In this document: piece after piece, positions 1 to 10,368 of the stretch
Layout of the letters: the number at the start of each line of letters is the position of its first letter
Numbering within the stretch: position 1 is the first letter of the stretch
Assembly: GCF_022376445.1 (NCBI RefSeq)
Contig: NW_025955232.1
Span: 1 to 53,523, forward strand
Source: Fomitopsis serialis
Lineage: Eukaryota; Basidiomycota; Agaricomycetes; Polyporales; Fomitopsidaceae
Reading direction: 5' to 3'
Length of the DNA stretch: 53,523 nt
Notes under the pieces: model-generated
Databases searched by the model: none
Seen by the model: the letters and a program-made list of their open reading frames with translations, nothing else
Told to the model about the DNA's origin: nothing
Translations under genes and position numbers: made by a program

Positions 1-302
1 CATACAATGTGGATTGTGTAATGATTGTAGCTGGGCGTAATGATGCACAGCCAGCTGCTGTCCCCGGCCGCTAAGCAGAAGTTGTGGCCACGGAGAGCCG
101 ATCTTCAATTTCGGCATGTGCAGACTCTCAACTGGGGAGTCCGACAACGGCTCCAGTGATGGGGACATAAATAATTTGTGGACCGAATGAAACACCGGCC
201 CAGTCGAGCAGCAGCCGATACACAATATACAAAAAACCAAAAACACCCCACGAACACACATGCTAAAAAGAACACTTGTTATGCTTCTGCGCTACCGCAG
301 AC
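1..302. other. 3' flank of PIL1, no gene seen
   Basis: This is presumed 3' UTR and downstream spacer of the PIL1 gene, whose stop lies at 303-305 on the minus strand. Short ORFs on the plus strand here have no recognisable product. I see no repeat or RNA gene. Confidence 0.5.
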
Positions 303-3241
303 TCATTCTCCATCTTCGAGATTGGTCGCGAACTTCCCATGTTCATACCCTCCAGACTCACGTCCCTCCGGCCCAGTATACGCCGAGATGTAATCATAAT
401 CGTCGTCACTCCCGCGACTTCTTGACCACCACGCGACGATCGATCCCCAAAAGCCTGCGCCGCAGACGTCGAACGGAAGCGTCCACTCCCATCCCCAGCA
501 TCGGAGCGAGTCACGGCTGGAGAGGGGTGCCGAGGGCACGCGCGGTATAGACTGCCTGACGGCACCGGGCGCAGTGTTTCCTGACGGCGACGAGGGCAGC
601 GGTCGCTTCTTCACCATCAGCGGGCCTGTGTCCACATTTGGCGCATCGGAACCGGGCACTGCGGGTATACTAGGGCTACGAGCCTGCCTCCTGAAGGCAG
701 CCGCGGAAATCTTGCCTGATGCGGACGCTGCGGGCAGCGAGTAGAACGACCCTGGGGCAGTCGGCGTGGGGAGCGGCGAAGAGAGCGGCGAGGCGTACTC
801 CGACTGGGGCGTCGACCTGTATGCTGTCATGTTGGTGTTTACGGAGAATGACGAGGGAGAGGGCGATGGACGTTGAAGAGCAATGGCGGGTACGGCTGTC
901 GGAGGCCCGTCGCCGCTCACTCGGGATCGAGACGACACTGGGGACGCGGGCTCCCGATCCTCAGCAGACGACTGTGCGAGCGAGCTCGTTGGCGATGCAA
1001 GCGAGCGATCCCGTTCGCGTGTGTATCCGCTAAACTGCGAGCCACCTCCCGTGCTGACGCGCGGGCTGCCGGGAGGCGGAATGGCGGCGTCCATCGGAGG
1101 TCGAGGGGAAACGGTGCGGCGAGCAAACGGTGCCTGAGGCGGAATAAGCGGAGAGGGCGTCCGTTGGCTCGGCTCCGGGATGGTACTTGTCAGAGCGGAG
1201 CTTGACATGAGCGCGTCGATCTCCCGCGAGACCTCCCGCGCTGCGTCGGCGTCTTGGGTTCGCTGATCAACGGGTGGTGCCGGCACTTGTGCAGGCGGCG
1301 GAGAGGGAACGTAAGAGGCCGGTGCCTGGGTATTGCTTATTGGAGGTACTGCTGCAGTGTCCGAATCAGAGCCTGTAGATATTGTAGATGGTACTCGCAT
1401 ACCTGCATTCGACGACGATCGCTCGGACTGCTCAAAGCTCCGACGCCCGTCACCCTGGGCCGTCTGCTCCGCCACCTGGCTGTAACTCAGCACGTCGTCC
1501 GCGAAGCCACCCGAGGGCTCAAACTTGACCTTCCTGTCCTCCCTGCTCCGCCGTTCAGGCGACGTCTCCGCCTCGTCCTCCGGAGACATGTACGCCAGCT
1601 GCACGTCGTCCTCGCCTGCATGCCCCACGACAGACGTGTACATTGGCGGCGGCGACGAGTGCGACGTAGGCCTACTCTCCTGGGTGCCCCCCTTCTCACC
1701 TCCATTCGCGCCCGACTTGGGGTTGAATTTGTCCTCAAGTGCCTGGGCGATGCTCGACGAGAAGTCGTCTTGGGGCCGCTGGACGTCGAGCGATGGCGGG
1801 CGTTCGTTCGCGTGGGACGGCGCGTACACCCGCGAGTCGCGTGGGGGCGCGGGCCGCCGAGCGCGGGGACGGTGGAGAAGCGCGAGACCCGCGCACCCGT
1901 GAGGCGGTCGCGATCCTCAGGCGAACGCATCGAGCTCATACGCGGCGAGTACGGCTCCTGCGGGAGGGCCCCGAATTCCCCGGTGTCTGCGGGGGGCGGC
2001 ATGGGAGCGGCGATGTCAACATACGAGAGCGACTGGTTGCTGGGGGCCATGAACGGGCTGGAGGGCGCGAGCGAGAGAGCACCATACCCGCCGGCGAGGG
2101 GTGAGCGCGGCATCTGGCCGTTGGTGGACGCTGTGTCGGAGAGGCTGGCGTCGCCAGTGGGAGCGGGCATGACTACAGAGGTACGCCGGCTGGTGTCGCC
2201 CACTTGAGGAGTGGGCGCAAATCCATATTGTGTTGGTGGGAGAGATGCTATGTCCGAGTTGTCGTATGGATCGGCAGAACGAACGAGGCCGCCGAGATTA
2301 GGCTCTTGGGAGAAGCTAACAGTCGAGAGCGCACGACGAGCATCGGTAACGAGGTTCTCTGTGTTACTGTAGCCGTTGTAGTATGCTCGAGGGAGTCCAG
2401 GCTCCGTCCTGTCAAGAGGTATTTCCTGAGGGAGATGAGATGCGGAGGAGCTCAAACATGAACACCGGACGTACTGCAATAACCAATCTACCGTGATCGG
2501 CAATGATCTTTGAAGAGCGTCAGAATACGTCTATCGGCACTGAGACACTACGCACGATGCCCTTCTCGCAGCATTCCACGAGCCCTCCAAACTTGTAACC
2601 CAGCCACGCCTTCGACGTGGACCGCTTGTAATCGCTGAGACTGGCCTCCTCTGCCATGATGTCCGTGTCCATAATCCGGATCTCTTCTCGCAGCTTGTTG
2701 AGGTGATCCATTTGTGTCTGCAGGTTCTTGCTGTCCGGACCCATCTTGCTAAGCTTCTTCTCGGCGGATTCGGCTTCAGCAGCGAGAGACTTGCGTCGGC
2801 GTCGAAGCTCGTCCAGGCGTTCCTCTCGCGTGCGCACTGACTTCATTTGTTCACGTACAGAACCGTGGTGATTTGCGAAGACTTGCAGCGCATCAGAGAA
2901 GTGCAAATAGAGTGCACAAGACGCGGAAAGCGTGTCCTTCGCGCTCGTCAATACGACGGCCTGCCACGACGAGTTGTAGACTCACCCCTAAGTCGTCGCC
3001 TTCACCCATTCCCCATGCCTTCAGCGCCTCCGACGCTCTCGCAATATCAGCGCTCAGCCTCTGCAGTCTGTGAGCGGTTTCCCTACATTAACGACCGTCG
3101 GGAATCGCTGTAGGTAACATACGAGTTGAGCACAGCTTTCTCAGCTGTGATCAGTTCCTGTAACGCACGGAGGTCCTTGTTTCCTCCGAGCACAGGCAGC
3201 GTCGAGTTGTGCGCAATCTTCTTTGCTGCCGTCCGGAACAT
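303..3241 (-). CDS. PIL1: Eisosome core protein PIL1/LSP1 family (one apparent frameshift)
   Basis: This is a BAR-type scaffold protein of eisosomes, the plasma-membrane furrows of fungi. The exons, read on the minus strand, are 3241-3123, 3082-2986, 2960-2556, 2507-2475 and 2425-303, and all splice phases agree. The start MFRTAAKKIAHN matches the usual basidiomycete PIL1 start. The first ~250 residues form the Pil1 domain, with RTREERLDELRRRR, AESAEKKLSKM, KAWLGYKFGGLVECCEKG and EIPLDRTEPGLPRAYY. A long Ser/Pro-rich, low-complexity tail follows, ending in DDDYDYISAYTGPEG and FATNLEDGE, a conserved basidiomycete PIL1 ending. The tail changes reading frame once at a run of five Cs (plus strand 1843-1847); one extra C there would restore a continuous protein of about 925 aa. 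An assembly undercall is more likely than loss of function. The stretch at about 430-520 reads oddly Trp-rich and may hide a small intron. Confidence 0.9.
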
Positions 3242-3762
3242 GCTGGATACGTAGATTTGGGTGTACTGGTAGTCGATTAGCAGCCGTGGCGATTGGATGG
3301 TACTGTGGTCTGATAATTGGTCGTTTGCGACAAGCTTTCAGAGGTGTGCACAGGTCGTGCGAGCGGCTGCGGGTTGTGCTTGCTGAAGTGTAGTCTTCCG
3401 TTAAAACTTGTCCTATTGATATACCATACCTAGAGGCGGTGCTGGGAGAGTGGGTGTGTGGCGGAGAAGAGGAGAGTCCCTCCGAGTCAGTCAGGAGACC
3501 GGCTGCTCCAAGAGATAGCGTTACAGTCATAAGCGCCTTCATATTTCCGCTCACTCGGCCGACTCGGAGTCCGCTTGCACTGCTCGGTGTGAAAAATGAA
3601 ACTTGGTAAAAACGTTGGTTCCGCCTAACTTCATAAACTTCCCAGTTGCCAAGTTGGGGGACAGGGAGTACTCAGCATCCTCAGTGTCGCAGCTGGTAGA
3701 GACATAAAGGCATGTATACGTCCAGTAACGGCCCAATATCCAGTCACTGAGGTTACTTCAAG
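3242..3762. other. Intergenic between PIL1 and the DUF6534 gene
   Basis: This holds the PIL1 promoter/5' UTR and the 3' flank of the DUF6534 gene. A TCTGATAA stretch at about 3310 resembles half of a GATA-factor site, which is weak evidence. No gene was recognised. Confidence 0.4.
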
Positions 3763-5410
3763 TCATGATCCCGTACGTACGGCGCAAGTACAGTATTGTC
3801 GCAGACCTCTCATACATATTACGGATAAGTCGGCTGGGCGACGTGTCATTGAAGGGGAAGTACTGTATATGTAAGTCCGCTCGTATCCAGAGGATGCATC
3901 CAGCGAGTCTTGGCACGCACCATTCGTCAAACAGAAGGCTTGTCCAGCACGAAGCCTCCAAGTTTTTGAATGGATACACCACCGATCTATCGCCGCCGAG
4001 TTCCCCGCTGACACTGCCGCTTCTTGGGCGTCGGGGGCCGCAGGAGTGAGTGTTAGACTGATGTGGCCGAGGGTCGAGCTTCCATTCGGATGGTGGACGC
4101 CATTCAAGAAGGCGCGGTTGAGAAGATTTGTGACAAAGGTGTTCGAATACCTGCGAAACAATGGAGTCTTAGATCATTGCTTGACAAGCAAGTGCACGGG
4201 GACTTGCAGTTTGGCAAGGCTGTGGATACTGTATTTCTCGCCGGTAAATATCGCTCAGTTCCAACTATACGCGGTGATATCCACACTTACGCCGGCTCAT
4301 AATAGAGGGTTCCCTGGGACGTGAGATATGAGTCCGATGGCCACAGTACGCTCATAGGAAGGACATACCGGAAACGCCAGAGCCAGGATTATCGCAAATA
4401 TTGCGAAGCTCGCTGCAACAGCCGTCAATACATCCTGTCACTCACACAATAGAGCCGTACCTGTCAAAGTGCCCGTCTCGACTACCAAGCGAATGATCTT
4501 ATTGACCACCATGTCCGTCTTTCGTATACCCGTCTTCCTCTTGACCATCTACTAGGTCGGAAGCCCGTCTAGGAGTCAGATAACTGTCGATGAGCACGGC
4601 GCATAGGTGGCCTACCAATATTGTCATTGTCACGGCAATCGTGATGTCCACTAATGAACCACCTGCAAGCCAGATCTGCGACATGCTCAGCATCACTGTA
4701 GGCTAGCAAAGGACGAGGCTGGCTCACGATGATGACAGTGAGGACGGAGCTGTCTGAGAACACGTCTGCCGTAGACGCTAAGTTCTTCAGCTTCAAAGCC
4801 AGCGCAGTTAACTTTACAACTAGGACACTGGACGAGCCTAATCAACCAACCTGCACTCCGGTCACAATGCCGCATATGCCCTGCAGCAACGAGAGCTGCA
4901 ACACAGCTGAGTCCAGGCCTGCAGCTGTACACATACATTAGCGCAGTACACTTACCGTGACGATCACGCCAACCAAGACGCGAATCTTAGACAACAGATA
5001 TATCCGCCACGCGAAGAACCACTGCACCACCATCGACACCATCGCGCACATAACGGGCAGACAGAACCACCCGTTATAGATCTTGGTCAACGCCTCGAAG
5101 TCCCCGTATTGGTATACGAAGATCTCGAAGGACCCTGCGGTGAGTAGCCCGGTTTGGATCCATTCAAATATGAGGACACCGTAGACTGAATGCTGACCGG
5201 TGTCAGCACGGGCAGGCTCGGTCAGCGCATAGCGTAGACGTACCGAGGCATTGCAGGAAAATTGGATCACGAGGAAAGGTGACGTGGTATAAATCTGCGT
5301 AAGACGGGATTCAGCTGCATGTGTGCGCAGACGCCGTTGTTCTACTCACAGACTTGAACGTTGAGGACTCCAAGGAGTGACCAATTAAAGAAATATCCGA
5401 GGAGCTGCAT
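3763..5410 (-). CDS. DUF6534-family multi-helix membrane protein
   Basis: This belongs to a large basidiomycete family of unknown function with about seven membrane helices. Exons on the minus strand: 5410-5350, 5294-5244, 5185-4956, 4895-4851, 4811-4728, 4675-4616, 4548-4461, 4412-4369, 4313-4291 and 4150-about 3763; phases agree throughout. Family landmarks are YFFNWSLLGVLNVQVYLY (helix 1), VYGVLIFEWIQTGLLTAG (helix 2), VMCAMVSMVVQWFFAWRIY (helix 3), LLQGICGIVTGVQ, IWLAGGSLVDITIAVTMTIL, the cytoplasmic RKTDMVVNKIIRLVVETGTLT, ASFAIFAIILALAFP, and AYSNTFVTNLLNRAF near the C terminus. A short first coding exon may lie upstream (5411-5500), since family members usually carry 15-30 more residues. 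The 140-nt gap before the last exon may contain one more exon, because the usual LxGKL before YSNT is missing. The exact C terminus is uncertain. Confidence 0.75.
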
Positions 5411-6330
5411 GATGGGCGAGTCTCGACGTGCAGTCCTTCACATCAAGCCCGTCGAACGCTCTCACCTCAGGCCCAGCGCTGGATGTTGTCGTCACTGATC
5501 AGTGAAGTTGCAAAGGGACAAGTGTGATACATACAGCAAACGCACGGTACGGTCGCTCATCGAGACTGACATGGTAGCGAGTCAACTCCAAAAGTTATCT
5601 CGAACGAGCCCCACGCGGGCTCATGTTATAGTCACGGATGGCAGATGGTGGCGGTGGACATTGCCAAGCAGCTTGAGGAATCATTGTTGACATTGCGTCC
5701 TGACCACCTTGCGTCGAGGGTACGACCGCAGTATGTGGAGCTGGGAGGGCCAGGGTGGTCGGATCAGATTCGGTGGTTCAGACAAGAACTGCTTGATACA
5801 CTAGAGCTATTCAAACTTCAAGTCAGAGTTCATCAATTGTCATGAATAGACAGCACATTCAATATCGGAGCCAGAACCTGAATATGAATAGTGAGCCTGT
5901 CTGTCGGCCTGAATGGACCTGGGGTGGAGTGAGCGGTTCTGTAGTGTGGGCATCAGCGGGAGTAATAACAGTGGTTGACTCACCGGATTCATCTAATAGC
6001 AACTTGAACAGGCGATTGCAGATGATCCTCACCTCAGTGGCTACCATGGAATAAGAGGTAGACGGGGCGCATACACGTGTATCATACGGGGGACAAACTG
6101 TCGTGCACAGGATGAACAAACCTACTCCAGAGACAGCGAAGTGAGGAGAACCTCCTGTACAAGCATCAGTTAGGGTTCAGGGAAGCTGGATGGATGCAGT
6201 GTATTCAATTAGAAGCGGGCTACATGAGTCGGGAGTGGGAGGCTCCGTTTATTGCATCACCTATTCAGTCCGCCCTGACTGGCTTCGTGACTCCCGGTGC
6301 GAACTATACCGTGCGCTGCGGAGGATACTT
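5411..6330. other. Intergenic, possible degenerate membrane-protein fragment
   Basis: No confident gene. On the minus strand at 6155-5990, FAVSGVGLFILCTTV followed by YSMVATEVRIICNRLFKLL reads like one membrane helix plus a cytoplasmic segment of a DUF6533/6534-type protein. I could not link it to other exons. A plus-strand ORF at 5645-5845 has no recognisable family. Confidence 0.25.
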
Positions 6331-6966
6331 TTAGGTTTCTTCGTCGTCTGGGGCAAAGTCGTAGGGGCTGTCAACACTGCCCATAATCATGGGGTTGTTC
6401 CGGAGTGACGGGTGTGGCGCAGGCGCGTCCGGGAGGAAACGATAAAGTCGGGTGTGCTCTAAACCCTCTTCATTGCTGAGGAGCGACCACGACGTTGGCA
6501 CATTGGTGCCGCAGTCCCCGGGTCCGCCTTCAACTGCCCAAGTGATCCAGTGCCGGTGGAGGGTCAGGATGGTCGCAATTCTGCCGACCCCGGAGCGCGA
6601 TTTCCCCGAGTCGGCGGCCCGGGAGAGCGTTACGAGCTGGCCACTTCCTATTTGTCTCGATGGGCGTTCGTCGACCGACCACGTTAGGCAACGTCCTTGC
6701 CTTTCCGGTATCCCTTTGACTACGACCGTAACCGCTAAATCCGGGTCGACGGGGAGGCGGAGGATCGGAAGGCAGGGCGGTGGTGGTTTTGGGATGTACC
6801 TGCCAGTGAGGACCTGTGGGGTCCATGGATGATATGATCTTTTCGGGGTAACTAAGGGGGGAGGTGGCATGTGTGCATAGACGCGGACGCTCAAAGTACC
6901 TGTTGGGCTTCGAATAAGTACATATTGTAGACCAAGAAGCATCATCCGGCAAGTCTTTACGCACAT
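6331..6966 (-). CDS. Hypothetical proline-rich protein
   Basis: An uninterrupted 211-codon ORF with an ATG start. The product is hydrophilic after the first 20 residues, with proline clusters (HMPPPPLVTP, IPKPPPPCLPILRLP) and an acidic C terminus (SPYDFAPDDEET). I recognise no domain. The acidic end and absence of stops are mildly in favour of coding; the lack of homology I can name and the neighbouring repeat argue for caution. Introns or a different start are possible. Confidence 0.3.
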   Translation of the reverse strand: MCVKTCRMMLLGLQYVLIRSPTGTLSVRVYAHMPPPPLVTPKRSYHPWTPQVLTGRYIPKPPPPCLPILRLPVDPDLAVTVVVKGIPERQGRCLTWSVDERPSRQIGSGQLVTLSRAADSGKSRSGVGRIATILTLHRHWITWAVEGGPGDCGTNVPTSWSLLSNEEGLEHTRLYRFLPDAPAPHPSLRNNPMIMGSVDSPYDFAPDDEET

Positions 6967-8211
6967 CAGTGATCAGTACTTCAGCGATGACGTCAGTAAA
7001 AATAACGCACAACGAAACATACACTCGGCAAGGCATTCAGGCGGGACAATGGGGGTATCCTCCTTTCGAAGCGCGAGTCAAGCATGTAAGCCGTGTCATC
7101 TGCGCGGGAAGGTGAGCGCATAAGCGAAGTTCTCCTTTTTGACCGGTATGTAACCCAACATCACATGAGGGTTCTGGTTTGCCTGCAGAAGCTTGTCCAT
7201 GGAGGACCATTAGGCAGTCTACGCCCACAGAGAAGTCCTGTGTTCGACTCTAGAGTGGGTACCCAGCCGAAAGACAGTGTTGAAGGGAATCAAACCATTC
7301 GTCCGGCGTGATCGAGAGCGCCATGGTCGATCGCGAAGGCCACGCCGCGACAGTCCGGACAGCGAGGCTGACATGGTTCGAGTTCAAGCTAGGGCGAAAT
7401 CCGGGGGCTGGTGTATCCTGCGTGGTCAGCCTCGCTCGTATAAGAAGCCTGCTTGCTTGCCTAGAGCCGTTGTCGCACTTCTCTTCCTCTCCACCATCCC
7501 GGACCCCCGCCCACGGCCGGCCAGGTAGCCCCACCATTTGGCGAAGAGCTGTCGCGGTTGTTCCACGACGCACGCAGGTGGCTGCTCTTGGTAGGCGATC
7601 CAGGCAACGCCATCGCCTACAGAAATACCGTTGTGACGGGGCGTCGGCTTACTTGGGTTGCACGGTCTTGTCTGCTGTGTGGTGTTGTGCCTTACTGTAG
7701 GGTAGCGTAGTTCTCCGGGGCAGGGGTTGTGCTCGACGTTGTCGTATGGACCGTCCGGGCGCGCATCTCATCGTGATCTTGGAGTCCGGTACCTCCTTTG
7801 CCCAGGCGGGGAGGGAAGCTAAGACGCGCCCAATCTCGCAGTAGACAGCACACGCCGTCAGTCTCATGCGCAATTCCAAGGCCTTCAAGAGCCTCCCATC
7901 ACGCACCTGAGGAAGACAACGCATCGGTATTATCATCGCGGGACCTATCAGCTCATAACGGTGCACATGACTCACCTTGTTGATGCAAATCCGCGTATAC
8001 GTTCCGAATAGCAGACGCACAGAAATAATGCTGACGGACTAGCAATACATGGTAGCAGACGCATAAGTAGTACATGGGTGGTTTATGCGCCTGTAGATGT
8101 AAGTGATACATAAAGCGAATAGCACGAAAGCATACCACGGAGAGACACGGTCCAGCCGCTTCTTTCAACTAGTCTTTTCCAATCCAAAAACACGACCACC
8201 GTCGATGTTCA
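6967..8211. other. Intergenic region carrying dispersed repeat copy A
   Basis: Apart from the repeat at about 7290-7832, nothing here reads as a gene. The ORFs across 7250-7700 are readings of the repeat and differ in frame from its other copies. Confidence 0.5.
7290..7832 (+). repeat. Dispersed repeat copy A (hairpin + TATA element)
   Basis: This segment recurs in opposite orientation at about 36830-37540 (B) and 38055-38765 (C). Shared landmarks in order are ATCGAGAGC near one end, the 12-nt stem AGCGAGGCTGAC at 7361-7372 pairing perfectly with 7425-7436, TATAAG at 7439-7444, a CTTCTCTTCCTCTCC tract, AGAAATACCGTTGTGACGGG at 7621, and AAGCTAAGACGCGCC at the far end. Substitutions between copies fall at all codon positions, so I take it as non-coding. 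It could be a solo LTR or another non-autonomous transposon; no clear TG/CA ends or target duplication were found. Confidence 0.75.
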
Positions 8212-9339
8212 TCACCAGCCGCCTCCATGCCATCCTGGAGCAGCGATGCGATCGAATGCCACATCGCCCTTCACCCAACGGCCACTACGGCCCTCTCCAA
8301 ACGGCCCTGCACTCGCTGCGACACCGAGACAGACCACGTCCCCCGCCTTCTCGCGTTTCGACGACGGTTCCGTGTGACGATCTGCCTTCTTGTATTTCGT
8401 CGGGTCGCCGATGCACACGACGCCCCAGCCGTCGTCCAACCCATGCTCATCCGGGCTGTCGATTACATAGACTGCATCGCGGTACGAGCGGCGGTCTCCC
8501 GCCTTGCGCGGCCCCTGCGCGAGCTGCGCGATCACCTCGTCGTGGCTCTGGGAGCTCGCGGTGGTCGGGCGCCTCTCGGGTATGGTGGGCAGCACCTGCG
8601 AGAAGGGGAGCTTCTTGTCCGCGGCTGGCGTCTCAAGGAGGGGACTGTCGTCCTCTGCCTCGGAGTCGGGCTCTAGTCTCGCGGCGGAGGGGAAGACGAG
8701 CTCCGGTGGGACGCCGTCCCCGAGTTTGCGCGTCAGCCGCTGCATCTTCGCGCGGCGGATCGCTGCTTCGGACGGGATAGCGAAGCTCGGGGCGGTCGGT
8801 GAGTCGAGGACGCTGACATCGGTGTCGCAGTCACTGTAGGTAGATCGCCGTCTCTCGCTGTGGCCGGATCGGCTGGGCGGTGAAAGCTTCAGGAGCGGCG
8901 GGCGATGCAGCGGATCGTACGGTGTCCGCCATGCTTGCTCGCCCCGGGTCGAAGAGGACGAAGTGGGACTTATGGTGGACATCTGGGAGCGGGAAGAGTC
9001 GGCTGTGCTTGGCCGAGACGACTGACGTGCATCGTGCCCCCGAGCAGCGTGTGGCGAGGACTTGATCCGCCTATGCCTGAGCGGCGCAGAGTATGGTTGC
9101 TCATCGGATGTCCGCGGTTGAGGCTCGATATGCGAGGTTGCTAACCCACTCAGTAGGTTACGAGGCCACGGAGGACTTGTGCGCTCACCAGAAGAACTGG
9201 CCCAATCCAGCACATGCGGTGTGCTCCCGAGCACCTGGCCCAGTTTCTTGCTGGATCGCATCAGCTGTGTTCGCTGCTTTGACGACAGGTTATTTGATGT
9301 AGGCGGAGGAGGCGGAAAGCGGACGACAGCTTGATACAT
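8212..9339 (-). CDS. Conserved basidiomycete hypothetical protein
   Basis: A single-exon gene of 375 codons with an ATG start. The N terminus (MYQAVVRFPPPPPTSNNL, then KQRTQLMRSSKKLGQVLG and TPHVLDW) is a pattern I associate with a conserved agaricomycete protein of unknown function. The middle is Ser/Arg/Pro-rich and probably disordered. A basic AIRRAKMQRLTRKLGDGVP segment follows, and the C-terminal third contains YVIDSPDEHGLDDGWGVVC. There is no membrane segment or signal peptide. The lack of introns in 1.1 kb is unusual for this window. Confidence 0.7.
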   Translation of the reverse strand: MYQAVVRFPPPPPTSNNLSSKQRTQLMRSSKKLGQVLGSTPHVLDWASSSGERTSPPWPRNLLSGLATSHIEPQPRTSDEQPYSAPLRHRRIKSSPHAARGHDARQSSRPSTADSSRSQMSTISPTSSSSTRGEQAWRTPYDPLHRPPLLKLSPPSRSGHSERRRSTYSDCDTDVSVLDSPTAPSFAIPSEAAIRRAKMQRLTRKLGDGVPPELVFPSAARLEPDSEAEDDSPLLETPAADKKLPFSQVLPTIPERRPTTASSQSHDEVIAQLAQGPRKAGDRRSYRDAVYVIDSPDEHGLDDGWGVVCIGDPTKYKKADRHTEPSSKREKAGDVVCLGVAASAGPFGEGRSGRWVKGDVAFDRIAAPGWHGGGW

Positions 9340-10368
9340 TGTGATTAATTAGGTACAGGTGATAGGGTAACGTTAGAGTAGGACGTGAGCAGCGTCCCTT
9401 TGCGGTTGCTGGACAGTGGGAGGACCTCTGGGGTCTGTCGAGCAGCTTGACGACGCCGTCGCTATCATATACACAGCTAGACCCTGGGGACAAAAAGACG
9501 CATACGGAAGTTCGGATCCGGGGTGAGGCGACACCTACAGCTTCCGTCGCGATCGACATGGTACGGCACAGTCCGCGAGGCAATGGTGTGACAAAAGCAT
9601 GAGAACCAAGCGGCGCTCAAGAATGGAGAGGATGTGACGTTGGAGGCTTTTTGTGCATGTAGGACGTATACGTACGAGCGTCCAGCCTGGCATGTTTAGC
9701 GCCGCTTCTTCGACAGCGAAACAATAAGCCGGGTCGGCCCTCAGCGTCTTGGATCTGGCTTGGTACAGTTCCAATTGCAATTCAGAGTAAACGAGTATCA
9801 GAAACACCGTACATATCATCGAAGTGACGGGCTTACGAGACAATGGCGGAGAGCAAGAGCTATTGCCTGTGTCCAGGGTGGCTCGTGTTACATAGGTCAT
9901 TCCGAGTCGGTCAATCGAGTATTATTGCTGTGACCCAAATCCTCCCAGTTCTATGCGGATAAGCACAGTGAGCACTTCGCACTGAATGTGTAGCTAGGAA
10001 ATGTACTCACGAAATCAAGCATCCCGGGCCATCGTGTTGTATGCCAGTGAGGAGGAGGACGTTAACGTCGTGAAGCCACTTAGCCATAGACCGTCCTCCC
10101 CCACTCAAAGAGGTCTTGTTTAGAGTCTGCCCTTGAGTCTGCCTACGGGAGACTAACTAAGTAACTTAGCCAGTACACTGATGTCAAACTTTGTTACCTG
10201 TAAGTATGTACTTACTTACGAATGAATCGATATTTGCTTATTTACATAAAGGTAGAATATTGATTATTTCAACTTGAACGCTCCGTTGTTGATTCATTGG
10301 TGCACCCCATCCGCGCAGGCTGTCCGAGCATTGATTTCTCGCGCAACTCTGCTAAACACAATTCAGCC
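9340..10368. other. Intergenic, upstream of RPP1 and of the hypothetical gene
   Basis: A divergent spacer. A minus-strand ORF at 9535-9900 (ATG start, one hydrophobic stretch SMICTVFLILVYSELQLEL) is the only candidate and has no recognisable family. The part nearest RPP1 (10140-10290) is AT-rich and promoter-like. Confidence 0.35.

Noticed and set aside
7236..7262. tRNA-like GTGTTCGACTC motif
   Set aside because: The flanking bases do not pair as a T stem and no other arms are found.
7361..7436. SINE with RNA polymerase III boxes (GGTTCGAGTT in the loop)
   Set aside because: The B-box-like match is partial, no A box sits at the right spacing, and a TATA box with pyrimidine tract fits polymerase II better.
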